Source: Enterobacteriaceae bacterium UBA7338 (GTDB lineage: Bacteria; Pseudomonadota; Gammaproteobacteria; Enterobacterales; Enterobacteriaceae). From it: 50,708 bases of DNA. The position numbers were made by a program, and so were the translations under genes. A model generated the notes under the pieces. The model was given only the letters and a program-made list of their open reading frames with translations. It was not told the origin of the DNA and searched no databases. The stretch spans positions 200,741 to 251,448 of the forward strand of contig DKPJ01000006.1 of assembly GCA_002480085.1 (NCBI GenBank). The letters are read 5' to 3'. Position 1 is the stretch's first letter, and each line of letters begins with the position of its first letter. This document shows positions 50,687-50,708 of this stretch, piece after piece.

Positions 50687-50708
50687 GCCCCACCCGGGGC
50701 GGGGGGGG
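50687..50708. other. GC-rich hairpin and terminal G-run at the window edge
   Basis: After the mtlD stop come GCCCC-ACCC-GGGGC and a run of G to the last base. The stem could be an intercistronic hairpin before mtlR. The homopolymer at the extreme end could equally be an assembly or sequencing end effect. Confidence 0.4.

Overview
This window is a chromosomal segment of an Enterobacteriaceae bacterium. Most genes match Escherichia coli proteins closely in sequence, length and order (proK-eptB ... yhjX-yhjY-tag-yiaC-bisC-yiaD-ghrB-yiaF/yiaG-cspA-glyS-glyQ-ysaB-wecH-xylBA-xylFGHR-bax-malS-avtA ... aldB ... selB-selA-yibF-yibHI-mtlA-mtlD, the 80-81 min region of K-12). It is not E. coli itself. 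An ohr gene, a 2-ketogluconate operon, a GH127 arabinofuranosidase cassette and an orphan ROK kinase sit at backbone junctions, and hokA, yiaA/yiaB, yiaK-S, yiaY and rhsA are absent from their E. coli positions. The GC-rich coding and abundant REP elements suggest the Enterobacter/Lelliottia/Leclercia/Kosakonia side of the family; I cannot name the genus.

Layout. 1-4.7 kb: tRNA-Pro(CGG), the lipid A/Kdo phosphoethanolamine transferase EptB, the peroxidase Ohr, the pyruvate-induced transporter YhjX with a clear YpdB box, and the barrel protein YhjY. 4.9-9.0 kb: base-excision glycosylase Tag overlapping acetyltransferase YiaC, convergently overlapping molybdoenzyme BisC, then lipoprotein YiaD. 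9.1-14.3 kb: a PtxS-like LacI regulator, a PtxS-type palindrome, and kguE-kguK-kguT-ghrB, which together look like a 2-ketogluconate import, phosphorylation and reduction operon that has captured the backbone gene ghrB. 14.4-20.1 kb: a small unknown exported protein, cspA with its conserved cold-shock leader, yiaF/yiaG, glyS-glyQ and ysaB. 20.2-29.5 kb: wecH and the complete D-xylose regulon. 29.6-34.2 kb: bax with an expanded Ser/Lys repeat, the periplasmic alpha-amylase malS with MalT boxes, and avtA. 34.2-38.7 kb: a divergent AraC regulator, a GPH sugar symporter and a cytoplasmic GH127 glycosidase. 38.8-45.4 kb: aldB, a ROK kinase without the usual zinc site, the selenocysteine genes selB-selA, and yibF. 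45.5-50.7 kb: yibH-yibI, a short relic of coding sequence, a mtlA control region with four CRP sites, mtlA and mtlD. mtlR would be expected next but lies outside.

The shared theme is sugar use: xylose, 2-ketogluconate, arabinofuranosides, maltodextrins and mannitol, each with its own regulator or recognisable operators. I saw no phage, insertion sequence, integrase, CRISPR array or defence system. No wholly new system is evident. The most interesting parts are the GH127 cassette, the kgu-ghrB operon architecture, the zinc-less ROK kinase, the coding relic upstream of mtlA, and the apparently reduced xylA-xylF control region. Comparisons with E. coli are from memory of those sequences, not from a search.
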